Source of the DNA: Mycobacteroides chelonae CCUG 47445
Lineage (GTDB): Bacteria > Actinomycetota > Actinomycetes > Mycobacteriales > Mycobacteriaceae
Direction of reading: 5' to 3'
Assembly (NCBI RefSeq): GCF_001632805.1
Contig: NZ_CP007220.1
Coordinates: 124,001-188,000, forward strand
Length of the DNA: 64,000 nt
Each line of letters starts with the position of its first letter. Within the stretch, counting starts at the first letter, position 1. Below the pieces are notes generated by a model. That model did no database searches, was not told the DNA's origin, and worked only from the letters and a program-made list of their open reading frames with translations. Below, in pieces: positions 55,571 to 64,000 of this stretch. The position numbers were made by a program, and so were the translations under genes.

Positions 55571-58500
55571 ATGACTGATACGCAACAGGATTCGACACCA
55601 GAGACCGAACCCGAGGCGCCAGAGGCGACGGATGGCGGTGCCGGTTCGGACGCGCTTCCCGCAGGCGGGACACCGCAGGCTGAGCTGACCATTCCGGAGA
55701 TGCGCACCTGGCTGCGCGAGTGGATCGCGAAGGCCACCGGGGTGAGCCCCGACCGTATCGACGAGTCGGCGCCCATGGTGGAGATGGGCCTTTCCTCGCG
55801 CGACGCGGTGGCGATGGCTGCCGATATCGAGGACCTCACCGGCGTCACGCTGACGGCCACCGTCGCCTTCCAGCACCCCACCATCGAGTCACTGGCCACC
55901 CGGATCATCGAGGGTGAACCGGAGCTACCGGACGCCGGTGAAGAGGATTGGTCACGCGATCCCAATGTTGCCGCAGGCGAATTCGACATCGCGGTGATCG
56001 GTCTGTCGACGCGCCTGCCCGGCGATGTGAACTCACCGACGCAGTTGTGGGAGGCGCTGCTGGAGGGCCGCGACGCCATCACCGATCTACCCGAGGGGCG
56101 TTGGGAAGAGTTCACCGTCGAGCCGCGCATCGCTGAACGCGTTGCGCAGGCCAGCACCCGCGGTGGGTACCTGAAGGACATCAAGGGATTCGACGCCGAG
56201 TTCTTCACGCTATCCAAGATGGAAGCCGACAACATGGATCCGCAGCAGCGGATCGCCCTCGAATTGACCTGGGAGGCGCTGGAAAACGCCCGTATCCCGG
56301 CGTCTGCGCTCAAGGGTCAGAGTGTGGGTGTCTACATCGGCAGCTCCAACAACGACTACAGCTATCTGTCGGTGGCCGACCCCACCGTCACGCACCCGTA
56401 CGCCATCACCGGTAACGCGAGTTCGATTATCGCGAACCGGGTTTCGTACTTCTACGACTTCCGCGGGCCAAGCGTTGCCGTCGACACCGCATGTTCTTCG
56501 TCGCTGGTTGCGGTGCACCAGGGCGTCAAGGCCCTGCGGTGCGGCGAGGCCGACGTGGTGGTCGCCGGTGGTGTCAACGCTCTCATCACCCCGGTGGTCA
56601 CAGTCGGATTCGACGAGGTCGGTGGCGTGCTCGCGCCGGACGGCCGCATCAAGTCGTTCTCGCAGGATGCGAACGGCTACAGCCGTTCCGAGGGCGGCGG
56701 CATGCTGATACTCAAGCGGCTCTCCGATGCGCGCCGCGACGGTGACCCGATCATGGCGATCATCGCCGGGTCCGCGGTCAATCACGATGGCCGGTCCAAC
56801 GGCCTGCTCGCGCCCAACCCGGACGCCCAGGCGGAGGTACTGCGCAGGGCCTACAAGGACGCCGGTATCGATCCGCGCACCGTCGACGTCATCGAAGCGC
56901 ACGGCACCGGCACCATTCTTGGTGATCCAATCGAGGCCGACGGCCTGGGCCGGGTGGTGGGTCGTGGCCGCGATGCCGACAAGCCAGCGCTACTGGGCTC
57001 GGCGAAGTCGAACTTCGGTCACCTGGAGTCCGCGGCCGGTGCCGCGAGCTTGTCGAAGATCGTGTTGGCCTTGCAGAACAACAAGGTTCCGCCGTCGATC
57101 AATTACACCGGCCCCAACCCGTACATCGACTTCGATGCGATCCGCCTCAAGGTTGTCGATCAGGTTTCCGACTGGCCGCGCTACAGCGGCCACGCCATCG
57201 CGGGTGTCTCCGGTTTCGGATTCGGTGGCGCCAATGCCCACATCGTGGTGCGTGAGGTGCTGCCGATCGACTTGGTCGAACCGGCGGAGCCGTCAGAATC
57301 CGATGAGGACGCCGATGTCAATGGCAAACATGCTGCGGCAGAGGAAGATACCGAGGGCAGCGGTGACGAGTCCGGTGCTACCCGCTTTGACGAGTACGGC
57401 GAATTCCTGGGCGGATACTCCGACGAGCCGGTAGAACTCCCCGGGCTGACCGATGAGGCCAAGCGTCTCCGGGATGAGGCGCTGGCGGCACTTTCGAATG
57501 AAGAGCCGGTGACTCCCGTTGTGCCGCTGTTCATCTCAGGCTTCCTCTCCTCGCGCAAGAAGGCCGCCGCAGCGGCGCTGGCCGACTGGATGGAAACTGA
57601 AGAGGGGCAGTCTTACTCGCTGGAGTCCATCGGCCGTTCGCTCTCGCGTCGCAACCACGGTCGCTCGCGTGCCGTGGTCCTGGCACACAACCACGAAGAG
57701 GCCGTCAAGGGACTGCGCGCCGTCGCCGAGGGCAAGCAAAAGCCCTATGTGTACTCCGCCGACGGACCCGTCAGCAGTGGCCCGGTCTGGGTGATGGCGG
57801 GATTCGGTGCGCAGCACCGGAAGATGGGCAAGAGCCTGTACCTGCGCGATCCGCTCTTCGCCGAGTGGATCAACAAGGTCGACTCCTATGTGCAGGACGA
57901 GCGGGGCTACTCCGTTGTCGAGCTGATCCTCGACGACTCGCATGAGTACGGCATCGAAACCAGCAACATCGCCATCTATGCGATTCAGATTGGGTTGGGC
58001 GAAGTGCTCAAGGCACACGGTGCCAAACCCACCGCAGTGATCGGGCAGTCGCTGGGCGAGCCCGCCTCGGCCTACTTCGCGGGTGGCTTGTCACTGGCTG
58101 ACGCCACCCGGGTCATCTGCTCGCGCGCTCACCTGATGGGTGAGGGCGAGGCGATGCTGTTCGGCGAGTACATCCGGCTGATGGCCCTGGTCGAGTACTC
58201 AGCCGATGAGCTGAAGACGGTGTTCTCCGATTTCCCGGACCTCGAGGTGTGCGTGTACGCCGCCCCGTCGCAGACCGTCATCGGCGGTCCGCCCGCGCAG
58301 ATCGACGCGATCGTGGCCCGTTGCGAGGCCGAGGGCAAGTTCGCCCGCAAGCTGCAGACCAAGGGCGCCGGCCACACCTCCCAGATGGACCCGCTGCTCG
58401 GCGAGTTCGCCGCAGAGCTACAGGGCATCGAGCCGACGACTCCGACCGTCGGGATCTTCTCGACGGTGCACGAGGGCAACTATTTCCGCCCCGGCGGTGA

Positions 58501-60919
58501 GCCGCTGCACGATGTGGATTACTGGAAAAAGGGAATGCGGCATTCGGTCTACTTCACCCACGGCACCCGCAATGCCGTCGAAGCCGGACACACCACTTTC
58601 CTGGAGCTGGCGCCGAATCCGGTGGCGCTCATGCAGGTTGGCCTCACCACCATGGCGTCCGGGCTGCCCGACGCGCAGCTGATCGCGACCCTCGCTCGCA
58701 AGGAGGACGAGGTCGAGTCCCTGGTCAAGACCATGGCTCAGCTGTACGTGCACGGCCACGCTCTGGATCCGCGGACACTGTTCGACAAGGCCGCCAAGTC
58801 ATCGGACTACGCGCCGATTCCCGCGACAGAATTCAAGCGCAAGCCGCACTGGCTGCCCGCGCACTTCAGCGCCGATGGGTCGACCCGCATCCCGGGCACG
58901 CACGTCTCGCTGCCCGATGGCAAGCATGTCTGGGAGTGGAGCCCGCGAGAGATCGCCGGGGTCGATTTCGCCGAGCTGGTGAAAACGGCAGCGACATCGG
59001 TCATTTCGGGTGCGCAGCTCACCGCCTTTGAGCAGCGGGCCATCCCGGGTGAGGGTTCCACGCTGGTGACCACGCTGTCGCGGCATCCGGGTGGTGCCAC
59101 CGTGCAGGTACACGCTCGCATCGGTGAGTCGTTCACGCTCGTCTACGACGCGGTGGTCTCTCGTGCCGGTCAGGGCGGCGCACTGCCGTTCGCGACCGCC
59201 GCGGGTGTGGCCACCAACGGTTCGGCGACGGTGACGGCTGTCCCGGCACAAGCGGTCGCAGTCGTGGAAGACGAAGTGCCCGAAGAGATTCATGACAACC
59301 TGCTGTCCGGGGCGGGTGCCGGTGCCGACTTCAAGAAGTGGAGCAAGGAGTCCGGCGAACCGGTTATCGAGCGTCTGGCCGCGATCGTGTCGTTGGCCAT
59401 GGGCTACGAGCCCGAGGATGTACCTCGTGAGGTGCCGTTGATCGAGCTGGGTCTGGATTCGTTGATGGCGGTGCGCATCAAGAACCGCGTCGAATTCGAC
59501 TTCGACCTGCCGCCCATTCAGCTGCAGGCCGTGCGCGATGCCAACCTGCTCGACGTCGAGCGGCTGGTCATCTACGCGCTGGAGAACCCGGACGCGGTGC
59601 ACGAGCTGCACGACTACCAGCAGACCGATGAGTTTAAGGACGCCGCGCCGACAGGCGGCATGCTGTCGAAGGCCGATCTGGAGAAGGTGCTCGATGCGGT
59701 GCCGCAGCCGGCGGAGCCAGAATCCTCCAACGAAACGGCCAACGGTGCTCCCGCCGCGGAGTCGGCGCTTTCGGCGGAGACGTCGGAATTGGCCAAGGCG
59801 GCTGCCGCGATGAACCAAGAGGCGATCGCCGAGGCGCTCAACGCTGATGTGCCGCCGCGTGATGCGGCCGAACGCGTGGCCTTCGCGACGTGGGCCATCG
59901 TCACCGGTGAGTCGCCGGGCAGCATCTTCAACGCGCTGCCCAAGATCGATGACGCAACGGCAGAGAAACTCGCCGAACGCCTTTCGCAGCGTGCGGACGG
60001 AGAGATCGGTGCCGAGGAGGTCAAGCTCGCGCCGACCATCGAGGCACTCGGCGAGGTTGTCCGCAGCCGCCTGGAGGCCGGCAAGATCGACGGTTTCGTG
60101 CGGACGTTGGCACCCCGGCAGGAGGGTTCCACCACGGTTCCCGTCTTCGTGTTCCACCCTGCGGGTGGATCGACTGTGGTCTACGAGCCGCTGCTGAAAC
60201 GGCTGCCGGAGGGCACACCGATGTTCGGCTTGGAGCGGGTCGAGGGCACCATCAAGGAGCGGGCCGCCCAGTACGTACCGAAGCTGCTGGAGTTGCACAA
60301 GGGCCCGTTCATCCTCGCTGGGTGGTCACTGGGTGCGGTACTGGCGTACGCCTGCGCGGTGGGCCTGAAGGAGGCCGGTGCCGAGGTCGCCTGGGTCGGC
60401 AATATCGATGGGGTGCGCCCCGGGACGCCGATCCTGACGACCACGGAGGAGACGCGCAAGCGCTGGGATCGCTACGCGAAGTTCGCGGAGAAGACCTTCA
60501 ACGTGCAGATCCCGGAGATCCCCTACGAGCAGCTCGAGGAGCTCGACGACGAGGGCCAGGTGCGGTTCGTGCTGGAGGCCGTCAAGGCAGCCGGCGTGGA
60601 GATTCCGGGCGGCATCATCGAGCACCAGCGCACGTCCTACCTGGACCAACGGGCCATCGACACGTCGACGCCGGTGCCCTTCGACGGGCATATGACGCTG
60701 TACATGGCCGACCGGTATCACGATGACGCCATCACCTTCGAGCCCGCGTACGCGACTCGCCAGCCCGACGGTGGCTGGGGCGAGTTCGTCTCCGATCTGG
60801 AGGTGGTCCCGGTTGGTGGGGAGCACATCCAGATCATCGACGAACCGTTCATCGCTAAGGTCGGTGCTCATATGAGTCAGGCATTGCGTTCCATCAATGC
60901 GAAGAATCAGGAAGGCTAG
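55571..60919 (+). CDS. pks13: Polyketide synthase Pks13
   Basis: 1782 residues. The order is N-terminal carrier domain (GLSS phosphopantetheine site near residue 76), ketosynthase (active Cys in [13 protein letters not shown] near 310, then EAHGTGT and [12 protein letters not shown]), acyltransferase (GQSLGEPA near 825), C-terminal carrier ([11 protein letters not shown] near 1296) and thioesterase ([10 protein letters not shown] near 1585). It condenses meromycolic acid with a 2-carboxyacyl unit to give the alpha-alkyl beta-ketoacid precursor of mycolic acid. All catalytic residues appear intact. An acidic, poorly ordered linker lies between KS and AT (about 575-660). Confidence 0.98.
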   Translation: MTDTQQDSTPETEPEAPEATDGGAGSDALPAGGTPQAELTIPEMRTWLREWIAKATGVSPDRIDESAPMVEMGLSSRDAVAMAADIEDLTGVTLTATVAFQHPTIESLATRIIEGEPELPDAGEEDWSRDPNVAAGEFDIAVIGLSTRLPGDVNSPTQLWEALLEGRDAITDLPEGRWEEFTVEPRIAERVAQASTRGGYLKDIKGFDAEFFTLSKMEADNMDPQQRIALELTWEALENARIPASALKGQSVGVYIGSSNNDYSYLSVADPTVTHPYAITGNASSIIANRVSYFYDFRGPSVAVDTACSSSLVAVHQGVKALRCGEADVVVAGGVNALITPVVTVGFDEVGGVLAPDGRIKSFSQDANGYSRSEGGGMLILKRLSDARRDGDPIMAIIAGSAVNHDGRSNGLLAPNPDAQAEVLRRAYKDAGIDPRTVDVIEAHGTGTILGDPIEADGLGRVVGRGRDADKPALLGSAKSNFGHLESAAGAASLSKIVLALQNNKVPPSINYTGPNPYIDFDAIRLKVVDQVSDWPRYSGHAIAGVSGFGFGGANAHIVVREVLPIDLVEPAEPSESDEDADVNGKHAAAEEDTEGSGDESGATRFDEYGEFLGGYSDEPVELPGLTDEAKRLRDEALAALSNEEPVTPVVPLFISGFLSSRKKAAAAALADWMETEEGQSYSLESIGRSLSRRNHGRSRAVVLAHNHEEAVKGLRAVAEGKQKPYVYSADGPVSSGPVWVMAGFGAQHRKMGKSLYLRDPLFAEWINKVDSYVQDERGYSVVELILDDSHEYGIETSNIAIYAIQIGLGEVLKAHGAKPTAVIGQSLGEPASAYFAGGLSLADATRVICSRAHLMGEGEAMLFGEYIRLMALVEYSADELKTVFSDFPDLEVCVYAAPSQTVIGGPPAQIDAIVARCEAEGKFARKLQTKGAGHTSQMDPLLGEFAAELQGIEPTTPTVGIFSTVHEGNYFRPGGEPLHDVDYWKKGMRHSVYFTHGTRNAVEAGHTTFLELAPNPVALMQVGLTTMASGLPDAQLIATLARKEDEVESLVKTMAQLYVHGHALDPRTLFDKAAKSSDYAPIPATEFKRKPHWLPAHFSADGSTRIPGTHVSLPDGKHVWEWSPREIAGVDFAELVKTAATSVISGAQLTAFEQRAIPGEGSTLVTTLSRHPGGATVQVHARIGESFTLVYDAVVSRAGQGGALPFATAAGVATNGSATVTAVPAQAVAVVEDEVPEEIHDNLLSGAGAGADFKKWSKESGEPVIERLAAIVSLAMGYEPEDVPREVPLIELGLDSLMAVRIKNRVEFDFDLPPIQLQAVRDANLLDVERLVIYALENPDAVHELHDYQQTDEFKDAAPTGGMLSKADLEKVLDAVPQPAEPESSNETANGAPAAESALSAETSELAKAAAAMNQEAIAEALNADVPPRDAAERVAFATWAIVTGESPGSIFNALPKIDDATAEKLAERLSQRADGEIGAEEVKLAPTIEALGEVVRSRLEAGKIDGFVRTLAPRQEGSTTVPVFVFHPAGGSTVVYEPLLKRLPEGTPMFGLERVEGTIKERAAQYVPKLLELHKGPFILAGWSLGAVLAYACAVGLKEAGAEVAWVGNIDGVRPGTPILTTTEETRKRWDRYAKFAEKTFNVQIPEIPYEQLEELDDEGQVRFVLEAVKAAGVEIPGGIIEHQRTSYLDQRAIDTSTPVPFDGHMTLYMADRYHDDAITFEPAYATRQPDGGWGEFVSDLEVVPVGGEHIQIIDEPFIAKVGAHMSQALRSINAKNQEG

Positions 60920-60921
60920 AC

Positions 60922-62475
60922 GTGCCACCACATACAACTGCGGAGAAGGTCGCCGACCTGCGTGAGCGGATTGCCCGCACACAAGAGCCGGGTGACGCCA
61001 AGGCCATCGCCAAGCGTGATGCCAAGGGCATCCCGAGTGCGCGTGCCCGCATCCACGCACTGCTCGACAAGGGCAGCTTCCTGGAGCTCGGCGCATTTGG
61101 GCGTACCCCAGGTGATCCGAATGCCCCGTACACCGACGGTGTGGTGACCGGACTGGGTCGCATCGACGACCGTCCGGTGGCAGTCTTCTCGCACGATCAG
61201 ACGGTGTATCAGGGAAGCGTCGGCGAGATGTTCGGCCGTAAGGTCGCCAAGCTCATGGAGTGGGCGGCCACCAACGGCTGCCCGGTGATCGGTATCAACG
61301 ACTCGGCGGGTGCCCGCATTCAAGACACCGCCACCTCGTTGGCCTGGTACGCCGAGCTGGGGCGTCGTCACGAGATGCTGCGCGGCATGGTTCCGGAGAT
61401 CTCGTTGATCTTCGGCAAGTGTGCCGGCGGTGCGGTGTATTCGCCGATCCAGACCGACCTCGTGGTCGCGGTGCGCGATCAGGGTTACATGTTCATCACG
61501 GGCCCCGACGTCATCAAGGACGTCACCGGCGAGGACGTCACATTCGACGAACTCGGCGGCGCGGACGTGCAGGCTCAGCGTGGCAACATCCACAAGGTGG
61601 TCGAGGACGAAGCGGCCGCGTACCAGTACGTGCGCGACTACCTCAGTTTCTTGCCCTCCAACACGTTCGACTATCCGCCGATCGTGAATCCGGGCCTGGA
61701 GCCCGAGATCACCGAGGACGATCTGTACCTCGACACGATCATCCCGGATGCCGATAACCAGGGATACGACATGCACGAGGTCCTGCTGCGGATCTTCGAC
61801 GACGGTGACGTCTTCGAAATCGCCGACCAGCGCAGCCCGTCCATGATCACCGCGTTCGCCCGTGTCGATGGAAACCCGGTCGGCGTCATCGCCAACCAGC
61901 CGATGCACATGTCCGGAGCGGTGGGGAACGAGGCCTCCGACAAGGCGGCCGGTTTCATCCGCTTCTGTGACTCGTTCAATCTTCCTTTGGTATTCGTTGT
62001 CGACACCCCGGGCGCCATGCCGGGTGTGGAAGAGGAGACGAACGGCGTCATCAAGCGCGGCGGCAGGTTCTTCAATGCCGTGGTGGAGGCCGATGTGCCC
62101 AAGGTAACCATCATTACCCGTAAGGCCTATGGCGGCGGGTACGCGGTCATGGGCTCCAAGCAACTCTCAGCCGACCTGAACTTCGCCTGGCCCACAGCGC
62201 GTATCGCGGTGATCGGCGCCGAGGGTGCCGCGCAGCTGCTGGTGAAGCGATTCCCCGATCCGACGGCTCCAGAGGTGCGGAAGATCCGACAGGACTTCAT
62301 CGACGGGTACAACAAAAACCTGGCCACGCCGTGGATCGCCGCCGAGCGTGGCTACATCGACGGCGTCATCGAGCCGCATCAGACTCGGCTGCTATTGCGT
62401 CAGTCGCTGAAGCTGTTGCGGGACAAGCAGAATCTCGGCAAGGTGCAGCGCAAGCACGGTCTCACCCCGATCTAA
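60922..62475 (+). CDS. accD4: Acyl-CoA carboxylase carboxyltransferase subunit AccD4
   Basis: 517 residues of the biotin-dependent carboxyltransferase beta family. Typical segments are [39 protein letters not shown] and the [32 protein letters not shown] halves that form the oxyanion pockets. With a biotinylated AccA subunit it carboxylates the alpha-chain (C24-C26) acyl-CoA used by Pks13. It begins two bases after the pks13 stop (GTG at 60922). A strong terminator at 62488-62524 closes the operon. Confidence 0.97.
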   Translation: MPPHTTAEKVADLRERIARTQEPGDAKAIAKRDAKGIPSARARIHALLDKGSFLELGAFGRTPGDPNAPYTDGVVTGLGRIDDRPVAVFSHDQTVYQGSVGEMFGRKVAKLMEWAATNGCPVIGINDSAGARIQDTATSLAWYAELGRRHEMLRGMVPEISLIFGKCAGGAVYSPIQTDLVVAVRDQGYMFITGPDVIKDVTGEDVTFDELGGADVQAQRGNIHKVVEDEAAAYQYVRDYLSFLPSNTFDYPPIVNPGLEPEITEDDLYLDTIIPDADNQGYDMHEVLLRIFDDGDVFEIADQRSPSMITAFARVDGNPVGVIANQPMHMSGAVGNEASDKAAGFIRFCDSFNLPLVFVVDTPGAMPGVEEETNGVIKRGGRFFNAVVEADVPKVTIITRKAYGGGYAVMGSKQLSADLNFAWPTARIAVIGAEGAAQLLVKRFPDPTAPEVRKIRQDFIDGYNKNLATPWIAAERGYIDGVIEPHQTRLLLRQSLKLLRDKQNLGKVQRKHGLTPI

Positions 62476-62487
62476 CGATTCATCACC

Positions 62488-62524
62488 AGAAGGCCCCCGC
62501 ACGCGACGCGTGCGGGGGCCTTCT
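62488..62524 (+). terminator. Strong intrinsic terminator of the mycolate operon
   Basis: Perfect 17-base arms (62488-62504 and 62508-62524) pair around a three-base GAC loop. It is GC-rich at the core and begins 13 bases after the accD4 stop. A weak T-rich stretch follows (TTCTGCTTGT). It may work in both directions, ending the leftward membrane-protein gene at 62538 as well. Confidence 0.9.
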
Positions 62525-62537
62525 GCTTGTCGGAGTT

Positions 62538-62951
62538 TTAGTCGCGCAGCACCAGGGCGCGGCTGCCCGCGTGCGCCCACACCATGGCGGCGGCGATCGA
62601 TATCAGCATCGTCATCCAGGAAAACCAGGTGACGTCGATGCGCGGACCGGAGATGAAGCTGTCTTGCACGGCCGGCCAGTACGTCGGCATGAGGTGGACA
62701 TAACCGAGCCCGAGGACGCTGGCGGTGCCCACCACCACGGTGGCCTCAGGGGCGTGCTTGCGATGGCGCAGGATCATCGTTACCGCAATCGCGATCAGCA
62801 CTGCGTGCGTGGCCGAGAGGTACGTGAGCGTGGGCGGTGCCGCCGCGATCCCGCGGCGCAGGTGGTCGATGAGGTCCAGTGCCCAGCCGATGATGAAGGC
62901 AACGGTGGCGGCCCGCAGAAATCTGTCGGCGCGAGTGGTGAGCTCTGTCAT
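62538..62951 (-). CDS. Small integral membrane protein
   Basis: 137 residues with four predicted membrane helices (about 15-32, 44-64, 75-95 and 108-125) and short loops. One loop, VHLMPTYWPAVQDSFISGPRIDVTW, contains His and aromatic residues. I do not recognise the family with confidence. It is transcribed leftward after the CDF gene with a 39-base gap, so it may belong to the same transcript. A role in transport or envelope stress is only inferred. Confidence 0.72.
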   Translation of the reverse strand: MTELTTRADRFLRAATVAFIIGWALDLIDHLRRGIAAAPPTLTYLSATHAVLIAIAVTMILRHRKHAPEATVVVGTASVLGLGYVHLMPTYWPAVQDSFISGPRIDVTWFSWMTMLISIAAAMVWAHAGSRALVLRD

Positions 62952-62990
62952 CGCGACCTCCGTTGGCCTACTACAAGCGATAGTAGATAC

Positions 62991-63965
62991 CTAACCCTTG
63001 CCGGGCAACATGCTTTCGCCCGAGCGGTACGGCTCTCCATGGGGGTCGAGGCAGTGTGTTGAGGCCTCGGTGTCCTCGTGGTCGACCTGCAACGTGGTGT
63101 GGTCGATGTCGTACTGCGTATGGAGTAACCCTTCGATGTCGCGCCGTATTCCGTGGCAGTCCGCATCGGGGGCCACCAAGATATGCGCGGACAGTGCGGG
63201 CTGGCCGGAGGTGATCTGCCAGATGTGCAGATCGTGCACTTCGGCGACGGATGGCAACGCCGCGAGCTGGGTGCCGATGGCCTCGGGATCCATGTTCGCC
63301 GGTGCGGCTTCCAGGAAGATGCGGCCCGACTCACGCACCAGGCCCCAGCCGGCCTTGAGCATCAGCGCGGCGACGACGAGGGCGGCAATGGCATCGGCCC
63401 GGGTGAACCCGGTGAGCCACACCACGGCGCCGGCGACGGCGGTGGCGATGAAGGCGTACAGGTCGTTGAGGATGTGCTGGAAGGCCCCCTCGACATTGAG
63501 GCTGGATCGGTTGGCCTTGCTGATGCACCAGGTGGCCGCGACGTTGACGGCGATACCCGCAAGTGCGGTGACGAACACGAGCAGACCCGACACCTCTGGG
63601 GGAGTGATCAATCGGCGGATGCCCTCGTAGATGAAGAAGGCGGCAAGCAGGAACAGGGTGACGCCGTTGGCCTGTGCCGACAGGATTTCGGCGCGTTTGA
63701 GCCCGTAGGTGTAGCTGCCGCGAGCCGGGCGGGAGGCCAGCCGAATGGCAATGAGTGCCAACACGATCGATGCCGCGTCGGTCAGCATGTGCCCGGCATC
63801 GGAGATCAGCGCCAGCGACTGGGCGATCACACCGATGACGACCTCGATGGCCATGAATCCGCCGATCAGGATCAGGGCTATGGTCAGCCATTTCCGATCG
63901 GCGTCGGCACTCACGCCGTGGCTATGCGAGTGCCCGGCTCCGTGCTCGTGTGCGTCGGTGGACAT
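62991..63965 (-). CDS. Cation diffusion facilitator exporter (CzcD/ZitB-type)
   Basis: About 324 residues. A His-rich N-terminus (HEHGAGHSHSHG) leads to six membrane helices; the metal-site motifs are SLALISDAGHMLTDAAS in helix 2 and HILNDLYAFIATAVAG in helix 5. The cytosolic C-terminal domain has HDLHIWQITSGQPALSAHI. It should export Zn2+ and possibly Co2+ or Cd2+ by proton exchange. ATG at 63965 follows a GAGAGGA ribosome-binding site; one at 63989 is less likely. The promoter lies at or beyond the right edge. Confidence 0.92.
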   Translation of the reverse strand: MSTDAHEHGAGHSHSHGVSADADRKWLTIALILIGGFMAIEVVIGVIAQSLALISDAGHMLTDAASIVLALIAIRLASRPARGSYTYGLKRAEILSAQANGVTLFLLAAFFIYEGIRRLITPPEVSGLLVFVTALAGIAVNVAATWCISKANRSSLNVEGAFQHILNDLYAFIATAVAGAVVWLTGFTRADAIAALVVAALMLKAGWGLVRESGRIFLEAAPANMDPEAIGTQLAALPSVAEVHDLHIWQITSGQPALSAHILVAPDADCHGIRRDIEGLLHTQYDIDHTTLQVDHEDTEASTHCLDPHGEPYRSGESMLPGKG

Positions 63966-64000
63966 GGCCACTTCCTCTCTAAGATTCATGCAAACATATG

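Noticed and set aside
63966..64000. Possible ArsR/SmtB-type operator before the CDF exporter
   Set aside because: CATATG and an ATGAAT-like half are suggestive, but the sequence ends here and the symmetry cannot be judged.

Overview
The window reads as a chromosomal segment of a high-GC, mycolic-acid-containing actinobacterium. The strongest clue is the right third: erp, glf, glfT2, a PAP2 phosphatase, ubiA, aftB, antigen 85 genes, a Culp6-type cutinase, fadD32, pks13 and accD4, in the order known from mycobacteria. Three tandem antigen 85 genes, a single PE/PPE pair and the mix of accessory genes suggest the rapidly growing Mycobacteroides abscessus/chelonae group. This assignment is inferred from gene content and order; no search was run.

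Layout. 1-784: 5' part of a SAM-dependent methyltransferase that runs off the left edge. 938-7509: an iron and aromatic amino acid block with two tandem ferritins, an LCP protein, a CPBP protease, an alpha/beta hydrolase and a DUF2470 protein, then pheA and a phosphoglycerate-mutase-like phosphatase. IdeR-like boxes lie before the first ferritin and before the DUF2470 gene. 7506-18692: an accessory block. It holds a small Cys-rich protein, an MpaB/DUF2236 oxygenase overlapping a cysteine-less peroxiredoxin-like gene, a TetR regulator, a five-gene leftward operon (SDR, SDR, Baeyer-Villiger monooxygenase, esterase, Baeyer-Villiger monooxygenase) behind a perfect 33-bp inverted repeat next to a second TetR gene, and two MspA-type porins. 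18707-20862: a compact PE-PPE-EspG type VII secretion substrate module. 21008-25440: conserved genes again (zincin, septum-formation-like membrane protein, ankyrin, GAF, serS). 25437-36500: a second accessory stretch with a DDN-type oxidoreductase, a beta-lactamase-fold/Rieske protein facing a MarR gene, an FAD monooxygenase, an AAA ATPase, a nitronate monooxygenase-tautomerase-LysR operon, a CHAP hydrolase, MgtE and an SDR. 36549-38926: two PlsC acyltransferases and a HAD phosphatase. 38949-62475: the cell-envelope core. 62538-63965: a small membrane protein and a CDF cation exporter.

How the parts work together. The envelope core covers galactan precursor and polymerisation (Glf, GlfT2), the arabinose donor (UbiA and the PAP2 phosphatase), terminal arabinosylation (AftB), final mycolate condensation (FadD32, Pks13, AccD4), mycolate transfer (three antigen 85 proteins) and envelope remodelling (PGRP amidase with LGFP repeats, Erp, cutinase). 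Compared with the order I recall for M. tuberculosis, the pheA-gpm2 and zincin-Rv3835-serS blocks are separated here by about 13 kb of oxidative metabolism, porin and secretion genes. The region that in M. tuberculosis carries sulfolipid genes holds unrelated accessory genes.

The best candidates for a less described system are the orphan PE-PPE-EspG module, the MspA pair with a shared Cys pair and a CsoR/RicR-like palindrome, and the TetR-controlled double Baeyer-Villiger operon in which one enzyme has lost the fingerprint histidine.
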